Below, piece after piece: positions 39,904 through 48,699 of a stretch of DNA of 64,000 nucleotides (within the stretch, counting starts at the first letter, position 1; every line of letters begins with the position of its first letter). Position numbers and translations under genes: made by a program. The notes under the pieces are model-generated. The model saw only the letters and a program-made list of their open reading frames with translations. It ran no database searches and was not told the origin of the DNA. The stretch lies in assembly GCA_017942005.1 (NCBI GenBank), contig JAGAVJ010000003.1:1-64000 (forward strand), in the 5' to 3' direction. The stretch is from Clostridia bacterium. Its GTDB lineage: Bacteria > Bacillota > Clostridia > Oscillospirales > CAG-272.

Positions 39904-40800
39904 CTATAAACTCCTCCATAAAACCCGGTTGTCCTCGATACAGATGTCGATGACGTTTATGTCCCGCAGCCATGACAGATAGGAACGCACGGTACTGCCA
40001 ACCAGAACATATTGCTCCATGGTCATGCGCAGTCCAAACGCATCAAAGACCTCCTTTAGCAGCGTTTCAAAGGATTTCGGTGTTTGCAGCGCCTCCTTGA
40101 TCCAGGCGGCAATTTCATCGACGGTGCGGCGGTTTTCTTGTGTCAGTTCAATGATTTCATCGGCAGAAAATGCGTCCGCATGGGCAGGGACAAAAATGGT
40201 GCCGTCATGCGCCTGCGCCATCTCCTCCACAAAATCGAGCGTCTTTTTGTATGCATCGACGTCATATAGAAACGTGACACGATATTTTTCCAATGTCGTC
40301 TTGCTGCAAATACAGTCCGCCAGAAATACGACACGGTCCGGGGTACGGATGCCGATCATATCAAAAAAGTGACCGGGCAGCGGGATGACCTCCAGCATAT
40401 CGGGAAAATCCGGACTTGTAATGTCTTTGACCTCGCTTTCCTCCGCTTGCAGGAATTTGTGGCGCAGGTCACGCATCGGATATCCGCCGTACAGAAACGC
40501 GGGTTCCAGTACCGTGTGTGCAATAAATGCCGTTTCTATGCCGGATGCAAAGATGATGCACCCGGTCTGCTGCTGCAAATACCGGTTTCCGCCGGTGTGG
40601 TCTGCATTGGAATGCGTGTTGATGATACCCTTGAGCTGCCATCCCTGTGCGTCGAGTATTTTGCGCACCTTCTTCCCCGCTTCCTTGTCGTTTCCGCTGT
40701 CGATCAAATAGACATCGGTTTCATTTGCACGGTAAATCCCAATTTTGGCGGGACAATTGATATAATAACTGCGGTCTGTAAGTTGTTTTAATTCGTACAT
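39904..40800 (-). CDS. MBL-fold metallo-hydrolase
   Basis: 298 aa. The zinc motif H-x-x-x-D-H appears as NTHSNADHTGG (Asn for the second His of the usual H-x-H-x-D-H), with PLPGHFFDM, FLADCI and FVPAHAD supplying further ligands. The C-terminal 75 residues are helical and may bind substrate or partner (MTMEQYVLVGSTVRSYLSWL, winged-helix-like). The class covers thioesterases, beta-lactamase-like hydrolases and glyoxalase-II-like enzymes; no closer call is safe. AGAGGAAAA lies 12 nt before the ATG. Confidence 0.85.
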   Translation of the reverse strand: MYELKQLTDRSYYINCPAKIGIYRANETDVYLIDSGNDKEAGKKVRKILDAQGWQLKGIINTHSNADHTGGNRYLQQQTGCIIFASGIETAFIAHTVLEPAFLYGGYPMRDLRHKFLQAEESEVKDITSPDFPDMLEVIPLPGHFFDMIGIRTPDRVVFLADCICSKTTLEKYRVTFLYDVDAYKKTLDFVEEMAQAHDGTIFVPAHADAFSADEIIELTQENRRTVDEIAAWIKEALQTPKSFETLLKEVFDAFGLRMTMEQYVLVGSTVRSYLSWLRDINVIDICIEDNRVLWRSL

Positions 40801-40871
40801 TGTATTGTTTTTTCCTCTTTTTCATTGGATTCAGTTTTATCTGCGACAGCAAACCGAATTTCGGATATCTC

Positions 40872-41702
40872 CTATTCTCCGTCCTTCTGCGTTTGCGTCT
40901 CTGTTTTTGGTTCCTTTGGCAAAAACAGCGGTACGCCGCAGGTCAAACAGAATCTGTCACCAGGCGTAATGCCTTTACTGCCGCATGCAGGACAAACGGT
41001 ATCTTTGGACGTTTCTTTCGGTGAAATTTCTTTTTTTGATGTTTCCTTTTGTGCAGGTTCGGCAGAAGATGCGTTTGGTGCCGCAGGCTTTACGGTATCG
41101 TCAGATACCACGGTATCAGATGATACCACGAAATCCGATGCCGCCGATGAATGCGCAATCGGATCAGACGATACGGTATCCGGCTGTCCCGAATATGGCG
41201 GTGTCTGCATCGTTTGTTTTTGATTGTCTTGTTTATGCACATCCTGCAGTTTCGCCGCAGAAGCTTTTACATCCCCTGCACGCCTTGCATCCTGCGCAGA
41301 TTCCACACCCTGTGGAATTTTTTTCTGCGGCAATTTTCGCTGTACGCTGTCGTTATCTTTCTGTTTTTGTTCTTTTGGACGCGTTTGCAGCGGTTTCCGT
41401 TTCCGTGTAAGCAGAAGCACGCATACCGCAGCGACAACAGTCACCATCCCAAGCAGCAGTACCGCAGGATACAGCCGCAGCAGCCGTCCCATGACAGCGG
41501 AACAGTACAAAAGCCGTGTGCCCAAGGTCATGCAGTACATGGTAATGCCGACACACAGCAGCAAACACGAGAGGACACACAAAAGAAGACCGATTCTGCG
41601 ACGGCTTTTCAAGACTGTTTCTTTTTGTGCACGTATGTCCTTTTCTTTTTGCGCTTGAAGTTCTTCCTCCAAACGTTTTTTGGGGTTTAATTGATGCTTC
41701 AC
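40872..41702 (-). CDS. Two-helix membrane protein with C-terminal zinc ribbon
   Basis: 276 aa, GTG start behind GGGAGGAA. A charged N terminus (KKRLEEELQAQKEKDIRAQK), two membrane helices (GLLLCVLSCLLLCVGITMYC and YPAVLLLGMVTVVAAVCVLL), a long disordered Ser/Asp-rich linker with VVSSDTVVSDDTV-type repeats, and a zinc ribbon (VCPACGSKGITPGDRFCLTCG). Function unknown. It follows the TPR-type gene by 58 nt on the same strand, so they are probably co-expressed. Confidence 0.72.
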   Translation of the reverse strand: MKHQLNPKKRLEEELQAQKEKDIRAQKETVLKSRRRIGLLLCVLSCLLLCVGITMYCMTLGTRLLYCSAVMGRLLRLYPAVLLLGMVTVVAAVCVLLLTRKRKPLQTRPKEQKQKDNDSVQRKLPQKKIPQGVESAQDARRAGDVKASAAKLQDVHKQDNQKQTMQTPPYSGQPDTVSSDPIAHSSAASDFVVSSDTVVSDDTVKPAAPNASSAEPAQKETSKKEISPKETSKDTVCPACGSKGITPGDRFCLTCGVPLFLPKEPKTETQTQKDGE

Positions 41703-41760
41703 TTCCTAATTCCTCCCAAAGCTGCTTTTCCGGGTTTCATCCCGTTTGGCATGGCGGCGC

Positions 41761-43311
41761 TTAACGTTCCGCGCTGGCGACGCCATATCGAATTTCCGCG
41801 ATTGCATGGAACCGTTTCTGTTCTATATGCAGATTCCGTGTAAACGTCTCGAGCGCTGTTTCCGCTGTAAATGTCAGTTCGTAAAATACGGATTCTTCAC
41901 TGGTGGAATCGGGCGCTGTCTCCAACATTCTGACCGCGGCGGAAACGGTGCTCCCCATATCGGTTACAATAAAATCCTTTTTGGTAAGCGGCTTTCCGTT
42001 TTTTGTGCCAAGTGCGGACGCCATCTGAACCGTTACCGTTACAGCCGGAAACTGCGTGGTATCCACATCGGTAATCACCAATCCCCCATAAACAGTTTGC
42101 AGCTGCTTCCATACAAACGCAAAAAAAGACTCCGATTCTGTGTCGCCCCTGGAAACCGCCTCTGCGTCCCCGCCGGGGATATCGCTGTATGCATCAGATG
42201 GGATTTCCCACAAGCCGAGCATCCATGTCAGCCGCTCCCAGGCAGACTCCGCACCATCATCTGGTGCAGTGCCGTATGCGGACGACTGACTGTATTTGAC
42301 CAATGTCAAAAAGGCTTCTTCCGCCGGATCTACAGCGGATGCAATCTGCACGGCTGCACGGTTTGAGTCCGCAGCGTCGGCGTTCTTTTTCAAAAGTGTT
42401 AAAATACACGCTGCCGCCGCTTTTTCATCTCCCGCGCGGAAATGCAGGTGCGCCAGCGTCAAGCGGTACGCAGTGCTGTCCTTATGCGATAACGGTGTTT
42501 TCTCGCACAGAAAATTGACCGCGCGCCGCGCCATTTCCGCCGATTTCAGCGGCAGATTGTCTGAACCGCTGCCGTCTGCGTTCCTATCCTGACGGTATCC
42601 AAGCGCCGCAAGATTTGCAAGGATGGCGCGGTGTTCCGGCGACTTATCGGAACGGTACAGAATTTCTGCCGCCTCATATGCCATTTGCCAGTTTTGATAT
42701 TTGACAGCGGAAAGCAAATTGGTTCGCTTTGCAAGCAGGGAATCTTCACTTAACCAAAGCATTGCCGGCGACGGTGCGCTTTCCGTGGAGAACAAACCGT
42801 ACAGCACTGCTTCTGTTCCGGAAAGCGTATTTGCGCGGAGTTCTTTTTTCACGTCCGCCAAAATTTCGTCCAGTGCACGTTTCGTCGTCTCATCCGGTGC
42901 CGTACCGCCATTGTCCGCACCGTGAACCGCCGTTACTCGTGCCTTTGCAGCTTCTATGACTGCCAATATCCGCGCAAGCCGCTGATCCTTTTTGTCAAAA
43001 CGGTCATCTGCGACACCTGCGATGGCATTGCCTGCAAGTGCAGACGCACCGTCATAGTCCGCCGCATATCCCCGTGCCAGCACGCGCAGAGTACGGGAAA
43101 GCTTGTTTTCCCTGCGCTGCTCCGCACACGATGCAAGCATTTCTGCCGACGCGGTATTGCCTTCTTCCAGAAGCAGCGCCGCCCCTGCATTCAAACCGCG
43201 CACATAGGCATTCACTGCAGTGCTGTACATTACAGCAGAAGCTGCCGCTGTGCAGACAACAAGCAAAAGTGCTGCGGCGATGACAAGAACCGCCGTCTTT
43301 TTGATGTTCAT
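41761..43311 (-). CDS. Membrane-anchored helical-repeat protein, unknown function
   Basis: 516 aa. A single N-terminal helix (TAVLVIAAALLLVVCTAAASAV) anchors a large outer domain. Residues about 40-350 are alpha-helical with TPR-like character (AEMLASCAEQRRENKLSRTL, RLTLAHLHFRAGDEKAAAACI). The C-terminal part (ITDVDTTQFPAVTVTVQM, GKPLTKKDFIVTD) resembles the Ig-like domain that often accompanies von Willebrand A domains, though no VWA is present. I prefer ATG 43311; ATG 43323 lies in the GTTATGGTGAT motif of a hairpin leader. Confidence 0.72.
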   Translation of the reverse strand: MNIKKTAVLVIAAALLLVVCTAAASAVMYSTAVNAYVRGLNAGAALLLEEGNTASAEMLASCAEQRRENKLSRTLRVLARGYAADYDGASALAGNAIAGVADDRFDKKDQRLARILAVIEAAKARVTAVHGADNGGTAPDETTKRALDEILADVKKELRANTLSGTEAVLYGLFSTESAPSPAMLWLSEDSLLAKRTNLLSAVKYQNWQMAYEAAEILYRSDKSPEHRAILANLAALGYRQDRNADGSGSDNLPLKSAEMARRAVNFLCEKTPLSHKDSTAYRLTLAHLHFRAGDEKAAAACILTLLKKNADAADSNRAAVQIASAVDPAEEAFLTLVKYSQSSAYGTAPDDGAESAWERLTWMLGLWEIPSDAYSDIPGGDAEAVSRGDTESESFFAFVWKQLQTVYGGLVITDVDTTQFPAVTVTVQMASALGTKNGKPLTKKDFIVTDMGSTVSAAVRMLETAPDSTSEESVFYELTFTAETALETFTRNLHIEQKRFHAIAEIRYGVASAER

Positions 43312-43354
43312 ACGGATCACCATAACCGCGCATGGGCGCAGTGTGTTCCTCTCG
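43312..43354 (-). promoter_or_regulatory. Hairpin leader of the helical-repeat gene
   Basis: Minus strand: GAGAGGAAC, a TGCGC/GCGCG stem around CCAT (43328-43340), GTTATGGTGATCCGT, ATG. Same order as the other leaders, with GGTGAT in place of GGTCAT. Confidence 0.55.
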
Positions 43355-43372
43355 TTTGATTTTGATACCTAT

Positions 43373-43402
43373 ATTATATCACAAATGATAGAAAAACGTC
43401 AA
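43373..43402 (-). promoter_or_regulatory. Promoter of the helical-repeat gene
   Basis: TTGACG (43397-43402, minus strand), 18-nt spacer, TATAAT (43373-43378). Confidence 0.75.
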
Positions 43403-43544
43403 GTATACGCACAAGAACAAGCGCAGCAAAGGAAGTTTCTTTTTCAGAGAAACCAATGGAGCTATTGCAAGTTAAAAACATGCAACACCCCCATCCCTTT
43501 TTTAAGCCTGAACACATAAAAATCTCCCAACCGTCTCCCTCCAA

Positions 43545-43592
43545 AAAAAGTTTTTGAGGGTTATAGGGGACTTTTTTCAAAAAGTCCCCTAA
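43545..43592. repeat. Intergenic hairpin repeat, copy 14
   Basis: AAAGTTTTTGAGGG arm, then the perfect stem TAGGGGACTTTTTT / AAAAAGTCCCCTA (43564-43592). In the divergent region between the helical-repeat gene and alaS; the rest of that region (43403-43544) shows nothing. Confidence 0.78.
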
Positions 43593-43662
43593 CCGTACTC
43601 CCTTACTCTGTGGTATCTTTCAAAAATATATGCTGTTGCTTCGATTATTTCCAAAGAAAATC

Positions 43663-43692
43663 TTGACCCGGCGGTACATTCTATGATATAAT
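43663..43692 (+). promoter_or_regulatory. alaS promoter
   Basis: TTGACC (43663-43668), 18-nt spacer, TATAAT (43687-43692). No T-box element (no AGGGTGGNACCGCG motif) lies in the 130-nt leader. Confidence 0.78.
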
Positions 43693-43823
43693 ATTATTTA
43701 TAGGAAATCAAATGCACTGTTCCAATAAAACCAACCCGTGCAAAGAATTGCTTTTGCGCTCTTTTTCCGGCTCGTTGTTTTTCTATGGACAGTATCATGA
43801 CATACGGAGGAATCAAACCCATC

Positions 43824-46454
43824 ATGAAATGGACTGGACTTAACGAAATCAGAGAAAAATATCTATCGTTTTTTGAGAGCAAGGGACACCTGCGCCTGCC
43901 AAGCTTTTCGCTTGTTCCGCAGGGAGACAAGTCTCTTCTGCTCATCAACTCCGGCATGGCGCCGATGAAGAAATTCTTTACAGGAGAAGTCACCCCGCCG
44001 AAGAACCGCGTCTGCACCTGCCAGAAGTGTATCCGTACCCCCGACCTTGAGCGTGTCGGTCACACCGCCCGTCACGGGACCTTCTTTGAAATGCTCGGCA
44101 ACTTCTCCTTCGGCGACTACTTCAAAGAGGAAGCCATTCCGTGGGCATGGGAATTTCTGACGCGTGTCATGGAAATCCCGGAAAACCTCTTGTGGCCGTC
44201 CGTCTATGAGGAGGACGACGAGGCATACGCCATTTGGCGCGACAAAATCGGCGTACCAGAAGAACACATCGTGCGTCTTGGCAAGGAAGACAACTTCTGG
44301 GAGCACGGCACCGGTCCCTGCGGTCCCTGCTCGGAAATTTACTTTGACCGCGGTGAAAAATACGGCTGCGGCAAACCGGACTGCAAGCCGGGCTGCGACT
44401 GCGACCGCTATATGGAAATCTGGAACAATGTGTTCTCCCAGTTCAATAATATGGGCGACGGCACCTATGAGGAGCTTGCGCACAAGAACATCGATACCGG
44501 TATGGGTCTGGAACGTCTCGCATGCGTCATGCAGGGCGTCGACAATATGTTTGAAGTCGATACCATCCGCCGTGTGATTGACAAGGTCTGCGAGATTTCC
44601 GGCGAGCACTACGGTGATGACAAAAACAACGATATCTCCATCCGTGTTATCACCGACCACACCCGTTCTGCAATGTTCATGATTGCGGACGGCGTCATTC
44701 CGTCCAACGAAGGACGCGGCTATGTCCTGCGCAGAATCATCCGCCGTGCATGCCGTCATGGCAAGCTGCTGGGCATTAACCATGCATTTTTAGTCGATAT
44801 GGTGACCGTTGCCATTGAGGAATCCTGCGGCGCATATCCAGAGCTTTCCCAGCGTGCGGACTATATCAAAAAAGTGCTTTCCATGGAAGAGGAACGTTTT
44901 GACGCAACCATCGATGCCGGTCTTTCCATTCTCTCCGACTTAATTCGCGGTGCTGTGGAAAAGCATGCGGACACCATCTCCGGTGAAGAAGTCTTCAAGC
45001 TGTACGATACCTTTGGCTTCCCGATTGATCTGACCAAAGAAATTGCGGAGGAATCGCATCTGATTGTCGATGAAGAAACCTTTGACATGCTGATGAAGGA
45101 TCAGAAGAAGCGCGCAAGAGAAGCGCGTGCCAACATCAGCGGCTGGAGTGAAGCTTCCACCGATCTTTTGAAGGGTCTGCCCAAAACTGAATTCAACGGC
45201 TATACCGAATACCGTGCCCCTGCAAAAATTATTGCGATCCTTGCGGAAGATACCCTTGTGGAATCTGTTTCGGAAGGCGACTGCACCGTCATTCTCGACC
45301 GTACCCCCTTCTATGGAGAAGGCGGCGGACAGGTTGGCGACACCGGCACGATTTATGCAGAAAAGAAGATGATCAACGTCTACGACACCAAGAAAAAGGA
45401 CGGCGTCTATCTGCACCTCTGCACCGTTGTCGAAGGTGAATTCCATGTTGGAGATACCGTCACCGCGGACATCGCCGACATGCGCCGTCCTGCCATTGCA
45501 CGCAATCACTCCGCATGTCACCTCCTGCAGGCTGCTCTGCGCCGTATACTTGGCGACCATGTGGAACAGGCAGGCTCCTATGTATCGGAAGACATCTGCC
45601 GCTTTGACTTCACCCACTTTGCAGCCATGACCGAAAAAGAACTTGCTGCGGTAGAAAAGCTCGTCAACCTGAATATTCTCGCAGCAAATGCCATTGTCAC
45701 AACAGAAACCGACATTGAAACCGCCCGTGCACAGGGAGCAATGGCGCTGTTCGGCGAAAAGTACGGCGACGTCGTCCGCATGGTGAAAATGGGCGACTTC
45801 TCGACGGAGCTTTGCGGCGGTACGCACTGCGCTTCTACCGGCAATATCGGTCTGTTCAAAATTATCAGTGAATCCTCTGTTGCTGCCGGCGTCAGAAGAA
45901 TTGAAGCTGTCACAGGCACCGGCGTGCTTGCACTGCTGGAAGAAAAGGACGGCATCCTCCACGCCGCAGCACAGGAGCTGAAGGCTGCCAATGTTCAGGA
46001 CCTGCCCAAGCGTGCAGCCCAGCTGCAAAACGAACTGAAGGCAGAAAAGCACGAAATTGAAGTGCTGAACGCAAAACTTGCAAGCACACAGACCGCAGAC
46101 ATCATGGCAGGCGCTGTGGATGTGATGGGCGTATGCGTCGTCACCCATAAAACAGAAGGCATGAATCTTGACACGGTCAAGAATATGATCGACGATCTGC
46201 GTTCCCAAAAGGAAAATCTCTGCATTGTGCTTTCCGTCAACGACGGCGGCAAGCGAAATCTTGTTGCAGGCTGCGGCAAAGCGGCAGCTGCCCGCGGCGC
46301 GCATGCAGGAAACATCGTCCGTGAAGCTGCCAAGATCGCACAGGGCGGCGGCGGCGGACGTCCCGACTTTGCAACTGCCGGCATCAAGAACGCCGATAAA
46401 ATCGACGAAGCGCTTGCCGCTGTCGCAGACCTTGTACGCGGCATGATAAAGTAA
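43824..46454 (+). CDS. alaS: Alanyl-tRNA synthetase
   Basis: 876 aa, full length. Aminoacylation domain: EIREKYLSFFESKGHLRLPS, FTGEVTPPKNRVCTCQKCIRT, GRHG-type FFEMLGNFSFGDYFK; editing domain with HSACHLLQAALR (H-x3-H) and CGGTHC, the distal zinc site; C-terminal coiled coil (AAQLQNELKAEKHEIEVLNAKL) and the GRPDFATAG C-Ala end GGGGGRPDFA. ATG 43824 follows CGGAGG at 9 nt. It charges tRNA-Ala and clears Ser/Gly mischarging. Confidence 0.98.
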   Translation: MKWTGLNEIREKYLSFFESKGHLRLPSFSLVPQGDKSLLLINSGMAPMKKFFTGEVTPPKNRVCTCQKCIRTPDLERVGHTARHGTFFEMLGNFSFGDYFKEEAIPWAWEFLTRVMEIPENLLWPSVYEEDDEAYAIWRDKIGVPEEHIVRLGKEDNFWEHGTGPCGPCSEIYFDRGEKYGCGKPDCKPGCDCDRYMEIWNNVFSQFNNMGDGTYEELAHKNIDTGMGLERLACVMQGVDNMFEVDTIRRVIDKVCEISGEHYGDDKNNDISIRVITDHTRSAMFMIADGVIPSNEGRGYVLRRIIRRACRHGKLLGINHAFLVDMVTVAIEESCGAYPELSQRADYIKKVLSMEEERFDATIDAGLSILSDLIRGAVEKHADTISGEEVFKLYDTFGFPIDLTKEIAEESHLIVDEETFDMLMKDQKKRAREARANISGWSEASTDLLKGLPKTEFNGYTEYRAPAKIIAILAEDTLVESVSEGDCTVILDRTPFYGEGGGQVGDTGTIYAEKKMINVYDTKKKDGVYLHLCTVVEGEFHVGDTVTADIADMRRPAIARNHSACHLLQAALRRILGDHVEQAGSYVSEDICRFDFTHFAAMTEKELAAVEKLVNLNILAANAIVTTETDIETARAQGAMALFGEKYGDVVRMVKMGDFSTELCGGTHCASTGNIGLFKIISESSVAAGVRRIEAVTGTGVLALLEEKDGILHAAAQELKAANVQDLPKRAAQLQNELKAEKHEIEVLNAKLASTQTADIMAGAVDVMGVCVVTHKTEGMNLDTVKNMIDDLRSQKENLCIVLSVNDGGKRNLVAGCGKAAAARGAHAGNIVREAAKIAQGGGGGRPDFATAGIKNADKIDEALAAVADLVRGMIK

Positions 46455-46471
46455 TTCTGGAGCGGAGCGTA

Positions 46472-46547
46472 TTTGGGACTTTGTCCCAAACCCTACACAA
46501 GGGACTTTTTGAAAAAAGTCCCTTGTGAATCTTCAAAAACTTTTTAG
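46472..46547. repeat. alaS downstream palindrome and hairpin repeat, copy 15
   Basis: A perfect TTTGGGAC-TTT-GTCCCAAA hairpin (46472-46490) is followed by the family hairpin ACAAGGGACTTTTT / AAAAAAGTCCCTTGT (46497-46526) and CTTCAAAAACTTTTT. Either could end the alaS transcript. Confidence 0.75.
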
Positions 46548-46566
46548 GAAAGAGATTTTTATTATT

Positions 46567-46929
46567 ATGGAAGAAAAGCACCGTCCCTCATCCTCCGGCG
46601 TTACTGTCTCCTATTTACAGGAATACCTGAAAGGCAAGGATTTCAATCCGGACAATCCAATGGGCTATGTACTCAAGCTTGTTGAAGAGGTGGGCGAGCT
46701 ATCCCGCGCCATACATAAGGGAAACACTCCTGCAAAGGAAGACGATTTCCGCGGTTCTATCGAAGAAGAACTGTGGGATGTTATGTACTATACGCTCTGC
46801 ATTGCCAATCTCTATGACATTCAACTGGAAAAATGGATCAAAATCAAAGAGGATTACAATAACCGACGCTACCATAACGGTGCAGTTTTCCAACCGGGAG
46901 AGTCCGCACAAACACAATCAGAAACATAA
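46567..46929 (+). CDS. MazG-like NTP pyrophosphohydrolase
   Basis: 120 aa, single-domain. The MazG metal motif E-E-x-x-E plus downstream E-x-x-D is visible in VLKLVEEVGELSRAI and SIEEELWDVMYYTL. Such enzymes hydrolyse (d)NTPs to NMP and pyrophosphate, often for house-cleaning. GGAAAGAGA lies 12 nt before the ATG. Separated from alaS by a repeat element, so possibly on the same transcript. Confidence 0.85.
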   Translation: MEEKHRPSSSGVTVSYLQEYLKGKDFNPDNPMGYVLKLVEEVGELSRAIHKGNTPAKEDDFRGSIEEELWDVMYYTLCIANLYDIQLEKWIKIKEDYNNRRYHNGAVFQPGESAQTQSET

Positions 46930-46941
46930 ATACTTTTAGCC

Positions 46942-47133
46942 GATTGTAAAAGTCATAATTTTATATTGCCCGTAGGGTAATATATCAATAAACGCGTCGC
47001 TATGACATAAGACGCCAAGCGTCTTATGTCGTGCGGGTATCTCCCGCCAAAAAAGACACCTTTAAAGCGACCAAAGGGAGCCATCGGACTGCGTCAGTCC
47101 GATGAAACCAATTGGAAAACGAAGTTTTACAAT
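46942..47133 (+). ncRNA. Candidate structured leader RNA before lipoprotein 3
   Basis: ATTGTAAAA (46942-46950) can pair with TTTTACAAT (47125-47133), closing about 190 nt. Inside: TATATTGCCC/GGGTAATATA; GTCGCT closing a branch with AGCGAC; GACATAAGACGC/GCGTCTTATGTC (12 bp); GCGGG/CCCGC; ATCGGACTG/CAGTCCGAT (9 bp). The 3' strand of the closing helix can instead pair with the nearby CAATTGGAAAAC (one mismatch), so two folds compete. The ribosome site of the lipoprotein is 20 nt downstream. I do not recognise a known riboswitch class; a fold-back mobile element is the alternative. Confidence 0.6.
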
Positions 47134-47167
47134 TGCCTAATAAATACTTTATAAAGGAGAACCAACG

Positions 47168-48667
47168 ATGATGAATCTAAAGAATCGCACCGCCTTATTC
47201 CTTCTTGCCATTCTTACCGTCTCTCTGGCTGCAACCGCCTGTTCCGACGCCTCCGACAAGGGGAACGAGAACACCGATGTCAAAGGAACCGGCACTGCGG
47301 GTATGGAAACCGAAGCAGTATCGGAACCCTCTGAGGAAGACGTTCGCCGCGCCGTTTCCGACAACATTCCGGAGCTTGACTTTAATGGCACACATTTTCG
47401 TTCCATGACGCAGGACAGTACCGTCAACGATATCTGGGTCGAAGCAGAAACCGGCGATGTTCTGGACGACGCCATTTACTACCGCAACCGCGCGGTAGAG
47501 GAACGCTTCAATATCCAGTTTGACGAAGTACTCGCCGTTTCCTTTAACGACATTTCCTCCTATGTTAAGAAAGCGGTCAGCGCAGGCGATGACGCCTATG
47601 ATCTTGTCATCGGACAAATGGAGCAGACCGGACAGGATGCGCTTGGCGGTTACTACAAAAACTGGTACGACCTGCCCTATGTCAACTTCAATCAGCCATG
47701 GTACCCGTCGTCTTTAGTCAAGGAAGCCACGGTGAATGACAAAATGTACATCATCGCCTCTGATTTGTCCCTCTCCTACACCATTTACACCTACTGTGTC
47801 TACTACAACAAGGCGCTTGCCTCCCAATACGATATTCCCGACCTGTACGCAATGGTAGATGATGGGAAGTGGACCATTGACCAGATGTTTTCTCTTGCAA
47901 AAGAAGTCTATGTCGACAGCGACAGCTCCAACAATGTGTCCGAGGACGATACGTTCGGCATGTTTGCAGCGCTTGATGGCTGTACGGTTTCTGCTTACTT
48001 CTATGGATTTGGACAGCCCTATGCTTCCATTAAAAACAATGCCATTTCTATGGACGTCAACTCTGAAAAAACGGTAGAAGCGCTTGGCGTTCTGCGTGAC
48101 AACCTGTTTAATAACGACCATGTCTGGACTGTCACCGAAGGCATCACCACCATGGGTGCAGCAGAAGCCTTTGCAAAAGGCAGATATCTCTTCTCACCGT
48201 CTATTCTGAAGTATTCTCTGTACCAGGTGCGGGAATCTGACTTTGAATGGGGCATTCTGCCGTTCCCGAAATGGAACGAGGAGCAGGACAGCTACTACTC
48301 CGCCATTGACGCAGGTTCTTCTGTTCTGACGGTTCCTACTACTGCCGCAAACACCGAAATGATCGGCGCTGTGGTAGAAGCGCTGTCCGCAGAATCGTGG
48401 AAATCCGTGATGCCGACCTTCTACGATACCGTCATGGACTCCAAGATTGCAAACGATGAAGGCACTGTACGCATGCTTGATACGATTTTCAACAGCCGTG
48501 TCATCGACTTTGCGTACCTTTACGACGGCTGGAACGGCTGGGTCTTCAAAATGCAGTCACTGCTTGTCGGCAACTCCGACTTTGCTTCCTTCTACGCAAA
48601 GAATGAAAAAGCCGTTTCCAAGCACTATGAAAAGGTGCTGGACATCTTCTTAAAAGAACTTGAGTAA
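47168..48667 (+). CDS. Extracellular solute-binding lipoprotein, paralogue 3
   Basis: 499 aa. Lipobox SLAATAC (Cys 25). Family features: DAIYYRNRAVEERFNIQFDEV, a divergent calcium-type loop (DSDSSNNVSEDDTFGM) where the Gly of the loop is lost, and WGILPFPKWNEEQDSYYS. First gene of an operon with a GH123-type enzyme and galactokinase, behind a strongly structured leader, so its ligand is probably a galactose or GalNAc containing oligosaccharide. No transporter subunits follow. AAAGGAGAACC is the ribosome site; ATG at 47168 or 47171. Confidence 0.88.
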   Translation: MMNLKNRTALFLLAILTVSLAATACSDASDKGNENTDVKGTGTAGMETEAVSEPSEEDVRRAVSDNIPELDFNGTHFRSMTQDSTVNDIWVEAETGDVLDDAIYYRNRAVEERFNIQFDEVLAVSFNDISSYVKKAVSAGDDAYDLVIGQMEQTGQDALGGYYKNWYDLPYVNFNQPWYPSSLVKEATVNDKMYIIASDLSLSYTIYTYCVYYNKALASQYDIPDLYAMVDDGKWTIDQMFSLAKEVYVDSDSSNNVSEDDTFGMFAALDGCTVSAYFYGFGQPYASIKNNAISMDVNSEKTVEALGVLRDNLFNNDHVWTVTEGITTMGAAEAFAKGRYLFSPSILKYSLYQVRESDFEWGILPFPKWNEEQDSYYSAIDAGSSVLTVPTTAANTEMIGAVVEALSAESWKSVMPTFYDTVMDSKIANDEGTVRMLDTIFNSRVIDFAYLYDGWNGWVFKMQSLLVGNSDFASFYAKNEKAVSKHYEKVLDIFLKELE

Positions 48668-48699
48668 ATTCTCAATTGAATCATAAGAAAGGAATTTCT

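Noticed and set aside
43693..43823. T-box riboswitch before alaS
   Set aside because: The leader is only about 130 nt and has no T-box core (AGGGTGG) or antiterminator; the promoter is ordinary.
46942..47133. HEARO/omega RNA or IS200/IS605-end identity for the structured region
   Set aside because: No IscB, TnpB or TnpA gene lies nearby and I do not find the expected end structures; left as unassigned.
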